Source of the DNA: RBG-16-66-20 sp964564865
Lineage (GTDB): Bacteria > Pseudomonadota > Gammaproteobacteria > Burkholderiales > SG8-39
Reading direction: 5' to 3'
Assembly (NCBI GenBank): GCA_964564865.1
Contig: CAZMDA010000015.1
Span: 1 to 62,241, forward strand
Length of the DNA: 62,241 nucleotides
Every line of letters starts with the position of its first letter. The stretch's first letter is position 1. The notes beneath the pieces were generated by a model. The model was not told the origin of the DNA and ran no database searches. It was given only the letters and a program-made list of their open reading frames with translations. Below are positions 33,715 to 44,367 of the stretch, piece after piece. The position numbers and the translations under genes are program-made.

Positions 33715-35055
33715 GTGCTGCAGAACGCGTTCCAGGACGAGGCCTGCGCGGAGCTCTTCAGCGATGCGCGGCTGCTCGCCGCCATGGCGCTCTTCGAAGG
33801 CGCACTGGCCGGGGCTTCGGCCAAGGCCGGCATCGTTTCCGCGGCGGACGCGAAGACCATCGCGCAGGTCTGCGCCGGAGCAAAGTTCGACGCCGCCGCC
33901 CTCGCGCGCGACGCCCGTCGCGCGGGCACCCTGGCAATTCCCTTCGTCAAGAGCCTGACCGCGCAGGTGGCGTCAGTGTCGCCGGAGGCGGCGCGCTGGG
34001 TGCACTTCGGCGCCACCAGCCAGGACGTCATCGACACCGCGGTCGTGCTGTGCCTGAAGGAAAGCTCGGCGCGCGTCATCGCACTCTCCAGGCGGGTCGG
34101 CAATGCGGCGGCCGCGCTCGCAAGGACGCACGGCGGCACGCCGACGGTCGCGCGCACGCTGCTGCAACCCGCGGTTCCGGTTCCGTTCGGCTGGAAGGCC
34201 GCGGTGTGGCTCTCCCTCGTCGGCAGCTGCCATGCCGCTTTCGCCCGCGCGGCGCGCGACTCGCAGGTGCTGCAGTTCGGCGGCGCCGGTGGCACGCTCG
34301 CGGCCTACGGCGCGAAGGGCGACGCCATCGCAAGTTCGCTCGCAACCGGCCTCGACCTCGCCCTCGCGCCCATCACCTGGCACAGCGCGCGCGACGGCTT
34401 CGCGCGGCTCGGTTCCGAAGCGGCGCTCCTCGCCGGCGCCGCCGGCAAGATCGCCCGCGACGTGTCACTCCTCATGCAACCCGAGGTCGGCGAAGCCTTC
34501 GAGCCCGAGGGCGAAGGCAAGGGCGGCTCCTCGGCCATGCCGCACAAGCGCAATCCCGTGGGCTGCCTCGCCGCGCTGGAAGCCGCGCAGCGCGTGCCGG
34601 GGCTCGCGGCGACGCTGGTCGCGCAGCTCGCCCCGGAGCATGAGCGCGGCCTGGGCCATTGGCAAAGCCAGTGGTACACGCTGCGCGACCTTTTCTGCTC
34701 GACCGCCAGCGCGCTCGCCGCGATGGCCGAGGTGCTGGAAGGCCTGCGCGTGGACCCGGCCGCGATGCAGGCCAACTTCGACCGCAGCCGGGGCCTGGTG
34801 TACTCGGAAGCGGTTTCCATCCGCCTGTCTGCGGCGCTCGGCAAGGCCGCCGCGCACACGCTCACTGAGAAGCTCTGCGCGGAGGCGGTGCGGCAAGGAA
34901 TCACGCTGCGCGAGGCACTGGACCGCGACGCCGAAGCCGCGAAGATCATTCCCGAATCCGAGCGCGCCGAGTTGTTCGACCCGAAGTCCGGCTACGGCTC
35001 TGCGCAGGCCATGATCGACCGCGCGCTCGCGCTTTGGCAATCCCAATCCGCCTGA
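33715..35055 (+). CDS. pcaB: 3-Carboxy-cis,cis-muconate cycloisomerase
   Basis: 446 residues, full length. A fumarase/aspartase superfamily member that lactonises 3-carboxymuconate. Superfamily signature GGSSAMPHKRNPVGC is near residue 275 and HFGATSQDVIDTA near 100. The start is a GTG at 33715 with AGGGGA five bases upstream; no suitable ATG lies in the same frame. It lies 8 bases after pobA and 20 bases before the pcaD-pcaC fusion gene, in pathway order. Confidence 0.92.
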   Translation: MLQNAFQDEACAELFSDARLLAAMALFEGALAGASAKAGIVSAADAKTIAQVCAGAKFDAAALARDARRAGTLAIPFVKSLTAQVASVSPEAARWVHFGATSQDVIDTAVVLCLKESSARVIALSRRVGNAAAALARTHGGTPTVARTLLQPAVPVPFGWKAAVWLSLVGSCHAAFARAARDSQVLQFGGAGGTLAAYGAKGDAIASSLATGLDLALAPITWHSARDGFARLGSEAALLAGAAGKIARDVSLLMQPEVGEAFEPEGEGKGGSSAMPHKRNPVGCLAALEAAQRVPGLAATLVAQLAPEHERGLGHWQSQWYTLRDLFCSTASALAAMAEVLEGLRVDPAAMQANFDRSRGLVYSEAVSIRLSAALGKAAAHTLTEKLCAEAVRQGITLREALDRDAEAAKIIPESERAELFDPKSGYGSAQAMIDRALALWQSQSA

Positions 35056-35075
35056 TCCACTCCTGAGGTTCTTCC

Positions 35076-36239
35076 ATGCCATTCGCACAAGCTGACGGCG
35101 CCCGCCTGTTCTGGCGCTGCGATGGGCGCGACGACCGCCCCACTCTCCTGCTCGCCAACTCCATCGGCTGCGACCACGCACTCTGGGACCCGGTGGTCCC
35201 GGCGCTGGCGCGGCGCTTCCGCGTCATCCGCTACGACATGCGTGGCCATGGCGCCTCCGACGCGCCGCAGGCCGAGTACACGATGGAGCGCCTCGGCCGG
35301 GACGCGCTGGCGGTCGCCGATGCGGCCGGAGCCAAGCGCTTCCACTTCGCCGGGATTTCGCTGGGCGGCATGGTGGGCATGTGGCTGGGCGCGAACGCGG
35401 CCGACCGCCTCGAGCGCCTGATCCTGTCCAACACTTCGCCGTACTTCGGGCCGGAGGCCTGGGCGCAGCGCATTGGGCTGGTGAAGCAGGGCGGCATGGC
35501 GGCCATCGTGGACATGGTGATGGGGCGCTTTTTCTCGCCCGCGTTCATGGAACGGGGGGACGAGCGATACCTGACCGTCCGGCGCGGATTCCTCTCCACC
35601 GACCCCGGCGGCTACATCGGCTGCGGCGCGGCGATCCGGGACATGGACCAGCGCGCTTCGCTTTCCAGGATCAAGGCGCCCACGCTGGTGGTCGTTGGCA
35701 AGCGCGACCTGGCGACCACGCCGGAGACGGGTCAGGCGATCGCGAAGGCGCTGCCCGGTGCGCAATACGTCGAGCTGCCCTGCGCCCACCTGCCGCCGCC
35801 CGAATGCCCCGATGCCTACGTAGACGCCATCTGCAGCTTCCTGCTTCCCGCCGGATCCGACTCGGAGAAAGCCCGCTACGACGCGGGCCTTGCGCGCCGC
35901 AAGGAAGTGCTGGGGGCGAAGTACGTCGAGGCGCGCCTCGCCAATCGGCATTCGTTCACCGACGAGTTCCAGGCGCTCATCACGCGCTACGCCTGGGGCG
36001 AGATGTGGACGCGGCCGGTGTTCGACGACCGCACCCGGCGCCTGCTGGTGCTGGCGATGCTGGCTTCGCTCAAGAGCTGGGAGGAATTCGAGCTGCACGC
36101 CCGCGCCGGGCTCGCGCGCGAACTGTCGGACACGGATCTCAAGGAAATGCTGATGCTGGTGGCGATCTACGCCGGCGTGCCGGTGGCGAACACCGCCTTC
36201 GCCCAGGCGCGTAGGCTGATCGAGGAGGCGGGCCGCTGA
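35076..36239 (+). CDS. pcaDC: Fused 3-oxoadipate enol-lactonase / 4-carboxymuconolactone decarboxylase (PcaL type)
   Basis: 387 residues. Residues 1-260 are an alpha/beta hydrolase (nucleophile S95 in GISLGG, aspartate near 211, histidine 238 in PCAHLP), the enol-lactonase PcaD. Residues 261-387 are a carboxymuconolactone decarboxylase domain (YDAGLARRKEVLG, WTRPVFDDRTRRLLVLAM, ELHARAGLARELS). The fusion (PcaL) performs two successive steps, giving 3-oxoadipate, and is known in several bacterial groups. The 3' end is duplicated at 38226-38409. PcaIJ and PcaF, needed to finish the pathway, are not in the window. Confidence 0.93.
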   Translation: MPFAQADGARLFWRCDGRDDRPTLLLANSIGCDHALWDPVVPALARRFRVIRYDMRGHGASDAPQAEYTMERLGRDALAVADAAGAKRFHFAGISLGGMVGMWLGANAADRLERLILSNTSPYFGPEAWAQRIGLVKQGGMAAIVDMVMGRFFSPAFMERGDERYLTVRRGFLSTDPGGYIGCGAAIRDMDQRASLSRIKAPTLVVVGKRDLATTPETGQAIAKALPGAQYVELPCAHLPPPECPDAYVDAICSFLLPAGSDSEKARYDAGLARRKEVLGAKYVEARLANRHSFTDEFQALITRYAWGEMWTRPVFDDRTRRLLVLAMLASLKSWEEFELHARAGLARELSDTDLKEMLMLVAIYAGVPVANTAFAQARRLIEEAGR

Positions 36240-36270
36240 GGGGCGCCCGATGTAACCGATCGATTACATC
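36087..36270 (+). repeat. 184-bp direct repeat, copy 1 (pcaDC 3' end plus palindrome)
   Basis: This segment, covering the end of pcaDC and the following palindrome, recurs without insertions or deletions at 38226-38409, exactly 2139 bp away, with a small number of substitutions. It flanks the EamA remnant and the porin gene. Confidence 0.85.
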
Positions 36271-36273
36271 GGG
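36246..36273. promoter_or_regulatory. 28-bp near-palindrome after pcaDC
   Basis: An inverted repeat centred at 36259/36260 with core TGTAACCGATCGATTACA and CCCGA/TCGGG outer arms; only one base pair is not complementary. It begins 7 bases after the pcaDC stop. No T run follows, so it is not a standard terminator; it may be a regulator operator. A perfect version occurs at 38388-38409. Confidence 0.5.
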
Positions 36274-36293
36274 ACAGCATCCGTCGGCCCGTT

Positions 36294-36632
36294 TCAAGAG
36301 CGCCCGGTGGCTCCCCGGCTCGCGAGCCAGACTCCCCCAAGCGCCAGCATGGCGCCGGCGAGGTGATAGCCGCGCATCGCCTCGCCGAGCAGCAGCCACG
36401 AGTACGCCTGGTAGGCACCGTACCCCGGCAGAAGCCCCACGATCAGTGCCGCCGCGAGCGCGCGCCACTCAAACGGCGGGCTGCGCGCGACTACGACCTT
36501 CGCGAGCGTGAGCGGCGCGAGTACCAGCACCCCCCGCGAATGCGGCCGCCGCTCCGGCCACCTGCGCCGTGCGCACCCAGCAGCAGCAGCAGGTCGCGCC
36601 ACTCGGCCAACGTCTCGGCGCGGCGGTGCCAT
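36294..36632 (-). pseudogene. Remnant of an EamA/DMT-family transporter
   Basis: The last 75 or so residues of this frame (from about 36527 down) look like the C-terminal end of an EamA permease. They include ALIVGLLPGYGAYQAYSWLL, then LLGEAMRGYHLAGAMLALGG and VWLASRG: two hydrophobic helices with the usual L-GE and GA-L-LGGV-L-SR motifs. The preceding 35 residues are Arg-rich and not membrane-like, and no adjoining frame restores the missing eight helices. The N-terminal part is therefore lost or scrambled. The stretch 36640-36868 upstream shows no other coding sequence I can support. Confidence 0.6.
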
Positions 36633-36868
36633 AGCATCGCGCCGCCTGCACGTTCGGATCGGGGATCACGAGCGTGAAGTTTGCCAACGATCGACATGCG
36701 GCGAAACCACCTGGCGGACAGCGTTGGACCCATGGCGAGCATCATCCAAACTACGAAGCGCATTCCCGCGGCCATCGGTTCCGGGGATCGGGCGCGCTTG
36801 ATCTGCATCAAGCACCTGCCCCTGCGGTGGCCTACAGTGCACGGTACTTGGAGGATGTGCGTGGATCG

Positions 36869-38119
36869 ATGTCAGCCATCCGCATAGCTCATTTCTGCCG
36901 GCGTTCTCGCGCTCGCCGCAGCCCGCGCCGCGCCGAATTTGCCATCGTCGTCCTGCTCGCCTGGGCCCAGGTGCCGATTGCGCACGCGCAAGACCTTGGC
37001 GAGGCGCTCACCGGCGGCAGGTTCTCGGTCGACCTGCGCTACCGCTTCGAGGCGGTGGATCAGGCGAACGCGCTGCGCAACGCCCGGGCTTGGACCTTGC
37101 GCGGGCGCGGTGGCTACGAGACCGGCGCCTGGCACGGGTTCTCCGCGATGCTCGAGGCCGAGGCAGTGGTCGCGGTCGGCAACGACCGCTACAACAGCAC
37201 GGTGAACGGCAAGACCGGCTACTCGGTCGTCGCCGACCCCGAGGACGCGGAAATCAACCAGGCCTGGCTGCGCTACGGCGGTCTGCCCGGGACGCGCGTT
37301 ACCTATGGGCGCCAGCGCCTCATGCTCGACAACCAGCGCTTCATCGGCGCGGTCGGCTGGCGCCAGAACGAGCAGACTTTCGACGCGCTGTGGGTGGTCA
37401 ACGAGTCGCTGCCGTACACGCGGCTTACCGCAGGCTATGTCTACAACGTCAACCGCGTCTTCGGCGACAAGAGCGCGGTGGGGAACTTCAAGTCCGCCTC
37501 GCCCATCGTACATGCGAGCTACAAGGGCTTCGCCGCGGGCGAGCTCTCCGGCTACGGGTACCTGCTGGATTTCCCGAACACGGCGGCGAACTCGACACGC
37601 ACCTGGGGCCTGCGCTTCAAGGGCGCGACGGACGCGCGCAAGGACCTGAAGCTGCTCTATGCCGCCGAGTACGCGTCGCAGCACGACTGGCGCGACAACC
37701 CGCGCCGGACACGCGTCAGGTACCACTTCCTTGAAGGCGGCGTGGCGCTGAAGGGGGTGGAGGTGAAACTCGGCCACGAGACACTGGGCAGCGACGGCAC
37801 CAACGCCTTCCAGACCCCGCTCGCGACGCTGCACGCCTTCAACGGCTGGGCCGACCAGTTTCTCGCCACGCCGGCGACAGGGCTGCGCGACACGCATCTG
37901 AAAGCGGGCGCGACGGTGGCGGGCGTCCGGCTGGACGCGATCGTCCACCGCTTCCGCGCCGACCGTGGCGGCGCCCGCTACGGCAGCGAATGGGATCTCC
38001 AGGCGGTGCTGCAGTACCGCAAACATTACGCCGTCGGCATCAAGTACGCTTCCTACGACGCGAAGTCCTTCTCGGTGGACACCGACAAGCTGTGGCTCTG
38101 GGTGGAAGCGAAGTTCTGA
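36869..38119 (+). CDS. Outer-membrane porin, alginate-export-like family
   Basis: 416 residues from the ATG at 36869. A long Arg-rich signal peptide (RRSPRRAEFAIVVLLAWAQ, cleavage near AHAQ-DLG) precedes the mature start GGRFSVDLRYRFEAVDQ. The body alternates short beta strands and contains YGRQRLMLDNQRFIGAVGWR and TLHAFNGWADQFLATP, features of alginate-export-type porins. It ends in phenylalanine (WVEAKF). GGAGG lies 14 bases upstream, rather far. Its position next to the pca genes suggests uptake of aromatic acids (inference). It sits between the two 184-bp direct repeats. Confidence 0.82.
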   Translation: MSAIRIAHFCRRSRARRSPRRAEFAIVVLLAWAQVPIAHAQDLGEALTGGRFSVDLRYRFEAVDQANALRNARAWTLRGRGGYETGAWHGFSAMLEAEAVVAVGNDRYNSTVNGKTGYSVVADPEDAEINQAWLRYGGLPGTRVTYGRQRLMLDNQRFIGAVGWRQNEQTFDALWVVNESLPYTRLTAGYVYNVNRVFGDKSAVGNFKSASPIVHASYKGFAAGELSGYGYLLDFPNTAANSTRTWGLRFKGATDARKDLKLLYAAEYASQHDWRDNPRRTRVRYHFLEGGVALKGVEVKLGHETLGSDGTNAFQTPLATLHAFNGWADQFLATPATGLRDTHLKAGATVAGVRLDAIVHRFRADRGGARYGSEWDLQAVLQYRKHYAVGIKYASYDAKSFSVDTDKLWLWVEAKF

Positions 38120-38127
38120 GCGCGTCC

Positions 38128-38378
38128 ATGGCGCGCGACGATGAGCGCTACCGCACCATCCGGCGCGGCTCGCTTTCGAAGATCAAGGCGCCCGCCCTGG
38201 TTCCTCGTTGAAGCGCAGGGAGAAGTTCGAGCTGCACGCCCGCGCCGGCCTCGCGCGCGAGCTGTCGGACACCGACCTCAAGAAAATGCTGATGCTGGTG
38301 GCGATCTACGCCGGCGCGCCGGTGGCCAACACCGCCTTCGCCCAGGCGCGCAGGCTGATCGAGGAAGCGGCCCGCTGA
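38128..38378 (+). pseudogene. Broken partial copy of pcaDC
   Basis: Three pieces of the pcaDC gene are joined with two internal deletions. One piece matches DERYLTVRRG (here DERYRTIRRG), the next SLSRIKAPTLV (here SLSKIKAPALV), and the last 150 bases match the end of the decarboxylase domain (ELHARAGLARELSDTDLKKM to the stop at 38378). The frame changes between the second and third piece and a stop falls at 38209-38211, so no functional enzyme can be made. The final part is nearly identical to the intact gene, so the duplication looks recent or kept similar by recombination. Confidence 0.85.
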
Positions 38379-38409
38379 GAGGCGCCCGATGTAACCGATC
38401 GGTTACATC
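38226..38409 (+). repeat. 184-bp direct repeat, copy 2
   Basis: Second copy of the segment at 36087-36270, comprising the end of the broken pcaDC copy and its palindrome. Recombination between the copies would remove the porin gene and the EamA remnant. Confidence 0.85.
38388..38409. promoter_or_regulatory. Perfect 22-bp palindrome after the broken pcaDC copy
   Basis: Perfect inverted repeat with core TGTAACCGATCGGTTACA, beginning 10 bases after the pseudogene stop, as its near-copy does after pcaDC. It lies 10 bases from the end of the M20 gene on the opposite strand. Function unknown; an operator is possible. Confidence 0.5.
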
Positions 38410-38418
38410 CGCCCTGCC

Positions 38419-39636
38419 TCAGCCGCCCAGCCCCTTTGCCAGGTAGCGCTCGGCGATGGCGCAATGCGCCGCCACGCCGCGCGCCAGCACCGATTCGTTC
38501 AGCACCATCTTGTTGGAATGGCAGGGACAGGCGCTCTGCCACGCCTGGCCTTCCGGGCACACGCCCAGGAACACCATCGCCCCCGGCACCCGCTGCAGGA
38601 CGTAGGAGAAATCCTCCGCGCCCATCACCGGCGCCTTCATGTCCTGCCAGGCGTCCTTGCCGAAGGTGGCGCCGATCGAGGCCGCGGCATGCGCGACCGC
38701 CTTCGCGTCGCACACCGTGACCGGGAACCCGAGCACGATCTCCGCCTCGGCCTCGCAGCCGTGCGCGCGGGCGATGTTCTGCGCCACCCGCGCGATGCCC
38801 TCGTGCGCCGCCTTGCGCGATTCCTCCGAAAGAGACCGCACCGTGCCCAGCAGGCGCGCGGTTTCCGGGATCACGTTGTCCGTGGAGCCGGCCTCGATCT
38901 TGCCGAAGGTGATTACCACCGGGTCGAAGATGTCGATGCGGCGCGTGACGAACACCTGCAGCGCGGTGACGATCTCGCAGGCCACCGGGATGGGATCGAC
39001 CGCGTGGTGCGGCATGGAGGCGTGGCCGCCCTTGCCCTTCACCGAGATGTAGATCTCGTCGGCCGAGGCCATCATCGGCCCAGCCTTGGCGGTGAACACG
39101 CCCGCGGGCGCGTTGGGGATGATGTGCAAGGCGAACGCGGCGTCCGGCGCCGGGTTGTCGAGGAGGCCGTCGTCGATCATCTTCTTCGCCCCGTGCCAGC
39201 CCTCTTCGCCGGGCTGGAACATGAAGAGCACGGTGCCGGCGAGCGCCTCGCGCCGCGCGCACAGCGCCTTCGCCGCCGAGGCGAGCATCGCGGTGTGGGT
39301 GTCGTGCCCGCAGGCGTGCATGGTGTTGGCGATCTTCGAGCGGAACGGCAGCCCGGTGTCCTCGGGCATGGGCAGCGCGTCCATGTCGCCGCGCAGGAGC
39401 ACCGTGCGCCCGGGCTTGGCGCCGCGCAGCACGGCGATGGCGCCACTGGAGGACGGGCCCTGCTTCCATTCCAGCGGCAGGCCGGCCAGCGCCGCCTTCA
39501 CCTTGGCGAGCGTCTTGGGCGTCTCCAGGCCCAGTTCCGGTTCCTCGTGGATCGCGCGCCGCAGCGCCACCGTGTCCGGCTGAAGCGATTCCGCCAGCGC
39601 GCGCCAGCCCGAGGAATCCATCGCGATGTCGTTCAT
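38419..39636 (-). CDS. M20-family amidohydrolase (hippurate-hydrolase-like)
   Basis: 405 residues. Zinc-binding motifs of M20 aminoacylase/hippuricase type enzymes: LRGDMDALPM, HACGHDTHTAML, FQPGEEGWHGAKKMI and GAEDFSYVLQ. Such enzymes cleave N-acyl amino acids; a hippurate- or N-aroyl-type substrate would fit the aromatic surroundings by releasing benzoates (inference). The start overlaps the stop of the upstream thioesterase gene (ATGA), making a two-gene minus-strand unit. Confidence 0.9.
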   Translation of the reverse strand: MNDIAMDSSGWRALAESLQPDTVALRRAIHEEPELGLETPKTLAKVKAALAGLPLEWKQGPSSSGAIAVLRGAKPGRTVLLRGDMDALPMPEDTGLPFRSKIANTMHACGHDTHTAMLASAAKALCARREALAGTVLFMFQPGEEGWHGAKKMIDDGLLDNPAPDAAFALHIIPNAPAGVFTAKAGPMMASADEIYISVKGKGGHASMPHHAVDPIPVACEIVTALQVFVTRRIDIFDPVVITFGKIEAGSTDNVIPETARLLGTVRSLSEESRKAAHEGIARVAQNIARAHGCEAEAEIVLGFPVTVCDAKAVAHAAASIGATFGKDAWQDMKAPVMGAEDFSYVLQRVPGAMVFLGVCPEGQAWQSACPCHSNKMVLNESVLARGVAAHCAIAERYLAKGLGG

Positions 39637-40076
39637 GCCTTTCTCCTGAACAATGCCTTGATCGTGTCCGGAATGGTCTCGCCCTTCATCGGGGTGCTCG
39701 GCCCGTCGGCGAAGCGCCCCCAGACGCGGGTCTCGCTGCCCGAGGCGAGCGCGATGCCGTCGGCCCGCAGGATCTCATGCTTCACGACAAAGGACTTGCC
39801 GCCGAAGCGCGCGATGGTCGAGCGCACCTCGCAGCGGTCGGCCTGCTCGGCGGGGAACTTGAACTGGCAGTCCGCCGAGACCAGGGGCATGGCGAGGTGC
39901 TCGGCGCGGAAGCGCTTTGCGGTGTAGCCCACCGACTCGAAGAACGCCCAGGTCGCCGAGTCCATCCAGCGGAAGTAGGTCGGGTAGAAGATGATGCCGG
40001 CGGGATCGCAGTCGCCCCAGTGCACCTGGCAGGGGAAGACCCCGGTGATCGATTCGAAGGCGGTTTCGGTGCTCAT
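39633..40076 (-). CDS. 4-Hydroxybenzoyl-CoA-type thioesterase
   Basis: 147 residues, hot-dog fold. The active-site segment WGDCDPAGIIFYPTYFRWMD is close to 4-hydroxybenzoyl-CoA thioesterase of Pseudomonas, including the catalytic aspartate. It would release 4-hydroxybenzoate or a similar acid from its CoA ester, feeding PobA. Start: the ATG at 40076 is chosen; the in-frame ATG at 40100 lies inside a good -10 box (40099-40104), so the transcript probably begins after it. Divergent from metH. Confidence 0.88.
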   Translation of the reverse strand: MSTETAFESITGVFPCQVHWGDCDPAGIIFYPTYFRWMDSATWAFFESVGYTAKRFRAEHLAMPLVSADCQFKFPAEQADRCEVRSTIARFGGKSFVVKHEILRADGIALASGSETRVWGRFADGPSTPMKGETIPDTIKALFRRKA

Positions 40077-40098
40077 GAGCGGTTCCGGAAGGAGGGGC

Positions 40099-40104
40099 AT
40101 TATA
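40099..40104 (-). promoter_or_regulatory. -10 box for the thioesterase-M20 unit
   Basis: The minus strand reads TATAAT, a perfect -10 hexamer, 22 bases before the thioesterase ATG at 40076. The -35 region (TGATCT at 17-bp spacing) is weak and would sit over the metH promoter's -35 box. Confidence 0.5.
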
Positions 40105-40116
40105 AGACCTAAGGGT

Positions 40117-40145
40117 TTGACAGATCAGGGGTTCGTGGGCAGAAT
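40117..40145 (+). promoter_or_regulatory. Sigma-70 promoter for metH
   Basis: TTGACA (40117-40122), 17-bp spacer, CAGAAT (40140-40145). The predicted start near 40152 coincides with the first base of the SAM-II riboswitch aptamer, so the transcript would begin with the aptamer. Confidence 0.7.
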
Positions 40146-40152
40146 CCCGCCT

Positions 40153-40226
40153 CGCGCCGATTTGAAGTTCAGCTTGCGGGCGCCGCACTGCCGGAAGGCA
40201 GGGACAAAGAAATCCAGCTAAAGAGA
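40153..40226 (+). ncRNA. SAM-II riboswitch (metA motif)
   Basis: Conserved blocks in the right order: CGCGCCGATTT (40153-40163), TTGC (40174-40177), GGCGC closing the P1 stem (40179-40183 with 40154-40158), and AGCTAAAGAG (40216-40225). These parallel the SAM-II consensus CGCGCUGAUUU...UUGC...GCGC...AGCUAAA. GATTT (40159-40163) can pair with AAATC (40210-40214). A small extra hairpin CTGCC-GGAA-GGCAG is inserted between. SAM binding would favour the terminator at 40233-40274 and switch metH off when methionine/SAM is plentiful. An alternative pairing of GTTCAGCTTG (40167-40176) with CAAGCTGAAC (40251-40260) would oppose the terminator. Confidence 0.82.
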
Positions 40227-40232
40227 CGCGCC

Positions 40233-40274
40233 AACGCCCGTTTCTGCCGCCAAGCTGAACGGGCGTTTTGTTTT
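40233..40274 (+). terminator. Riboswitch expression platform: intrinsic terminator before metH
   Basis: A perfect 10-bp stem AACGCCCGTT/AACGGGCGTT (40233-40242 and 40258-40267) with a 15-base loop runs into TTTTGTTTT. It lies between the SAM-II aptamer and the metH ATG, 10 bases before the start codon, so it must be conditional for metH to be expressed. Confidence 0.85.
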
Positions 40275-40284
40275 CCGGGTTCCG

Positions 40285-44001
<3,717 letters not shown>

Positions 44002-44019
44002 CAGGAACGCGAAACCACC

Positions 44020-44121
44020 ATGGGCAAGGGCGACAAGCGCACGCGCAAGGGCAAGATCTACAAGGGCAGCTACGGCAAGACGCGCCCGGGGCGCGTCAAG
44101 GCGAAGAAGAAGAAGGGCTAG
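44020..44121 (+). CDS. 30S ribosomal protein bTHX
   Basis: 33-residue strongly basic protein beginning MGKGDKRTRKGKIYKGSYGK and ending in a run of lysines (KAKKKKG). This matches the Thx/PSRP-4-like small-subunit protein, which lies in a cavity at the top of the 30S head. It is 18 bases downstream of metH and overlaps the stop codon of the convergent GCPCC-protein gene. Confidence 0.88.
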   Translation: MGKGDKRTRKGKIYKGSYGKTRPGRVKAKKKKG

Positions 44122-44345
44122 GCGCCGACCAGCTCGACGTAGTCCGCCAGCGGGCGCTCGCGCAGCGCGCGCGCCAGGACCGGGAGATGGTCCCGGTCGG
44201 GAACCACCAGCAGCACGCCGGCGGGCCGTTGCGCGCGCAGCAGGCGCACCAGCGCCACCTGCAACTCCACCCGCGCGGTGCAGCAGGGGCAGCCTGCCAG
44301 CGCCAGCACCGCCCAGCCTTCGCGGCGCGCGCCGGGATCGCTCAC
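44118..44345 (-). CDS. Small GCPCC-motif protein downstream of ntrX
   Basis: 75 residues from a GTG start, 22 bases downstream of ntrX. I do not recognise a named family. The sequence is alpha/beta-like: a hydrophobic strand leads to GCPCC (residues 18-22), then a helix, a VLLVVPD strand, HLPVLARAL and a final DYVEL. The strand-Cys-rich loop-helix pattern recalls the GCxCC loop of CobW/G3E GTPases, but no GTPase motif fits in this length. It could be a metal- or thiol-binding protein (inference). Its stop overlaps the bTHX stop tail-to-tail. Confidence 0.65.
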   Translation of the reverse strand: MSDPGARREGWAVLALAGCPCCTARVELQVALVRLLRAQRPAGVLLVVPDRDHLPVLARALRERPLADYVELVGA

Positions 44346-44367
44346 CGGCTGGAGCGGGACCCGCAGA

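Noticed and set aside
36674..36868. N-terminal extension of the porin from the ATG at 36674
   Set aside because: The added 65 residues are not signal-like and would bury the clear signal peptide that begins after the ATG at 36869.
36640..36868. Additional coding sequence upstream of the EamA remnant
   Set aside because: The minus-strand frames there show no hydrophobic helices or family motifs and change frame without continuity.
40117..40232. Cobalamin or SAH riboswitch upstream of metH
   Set aside because: The B12-box and SAH conserved blocks do not fit, whereas the ordered SAM-II blocks do.
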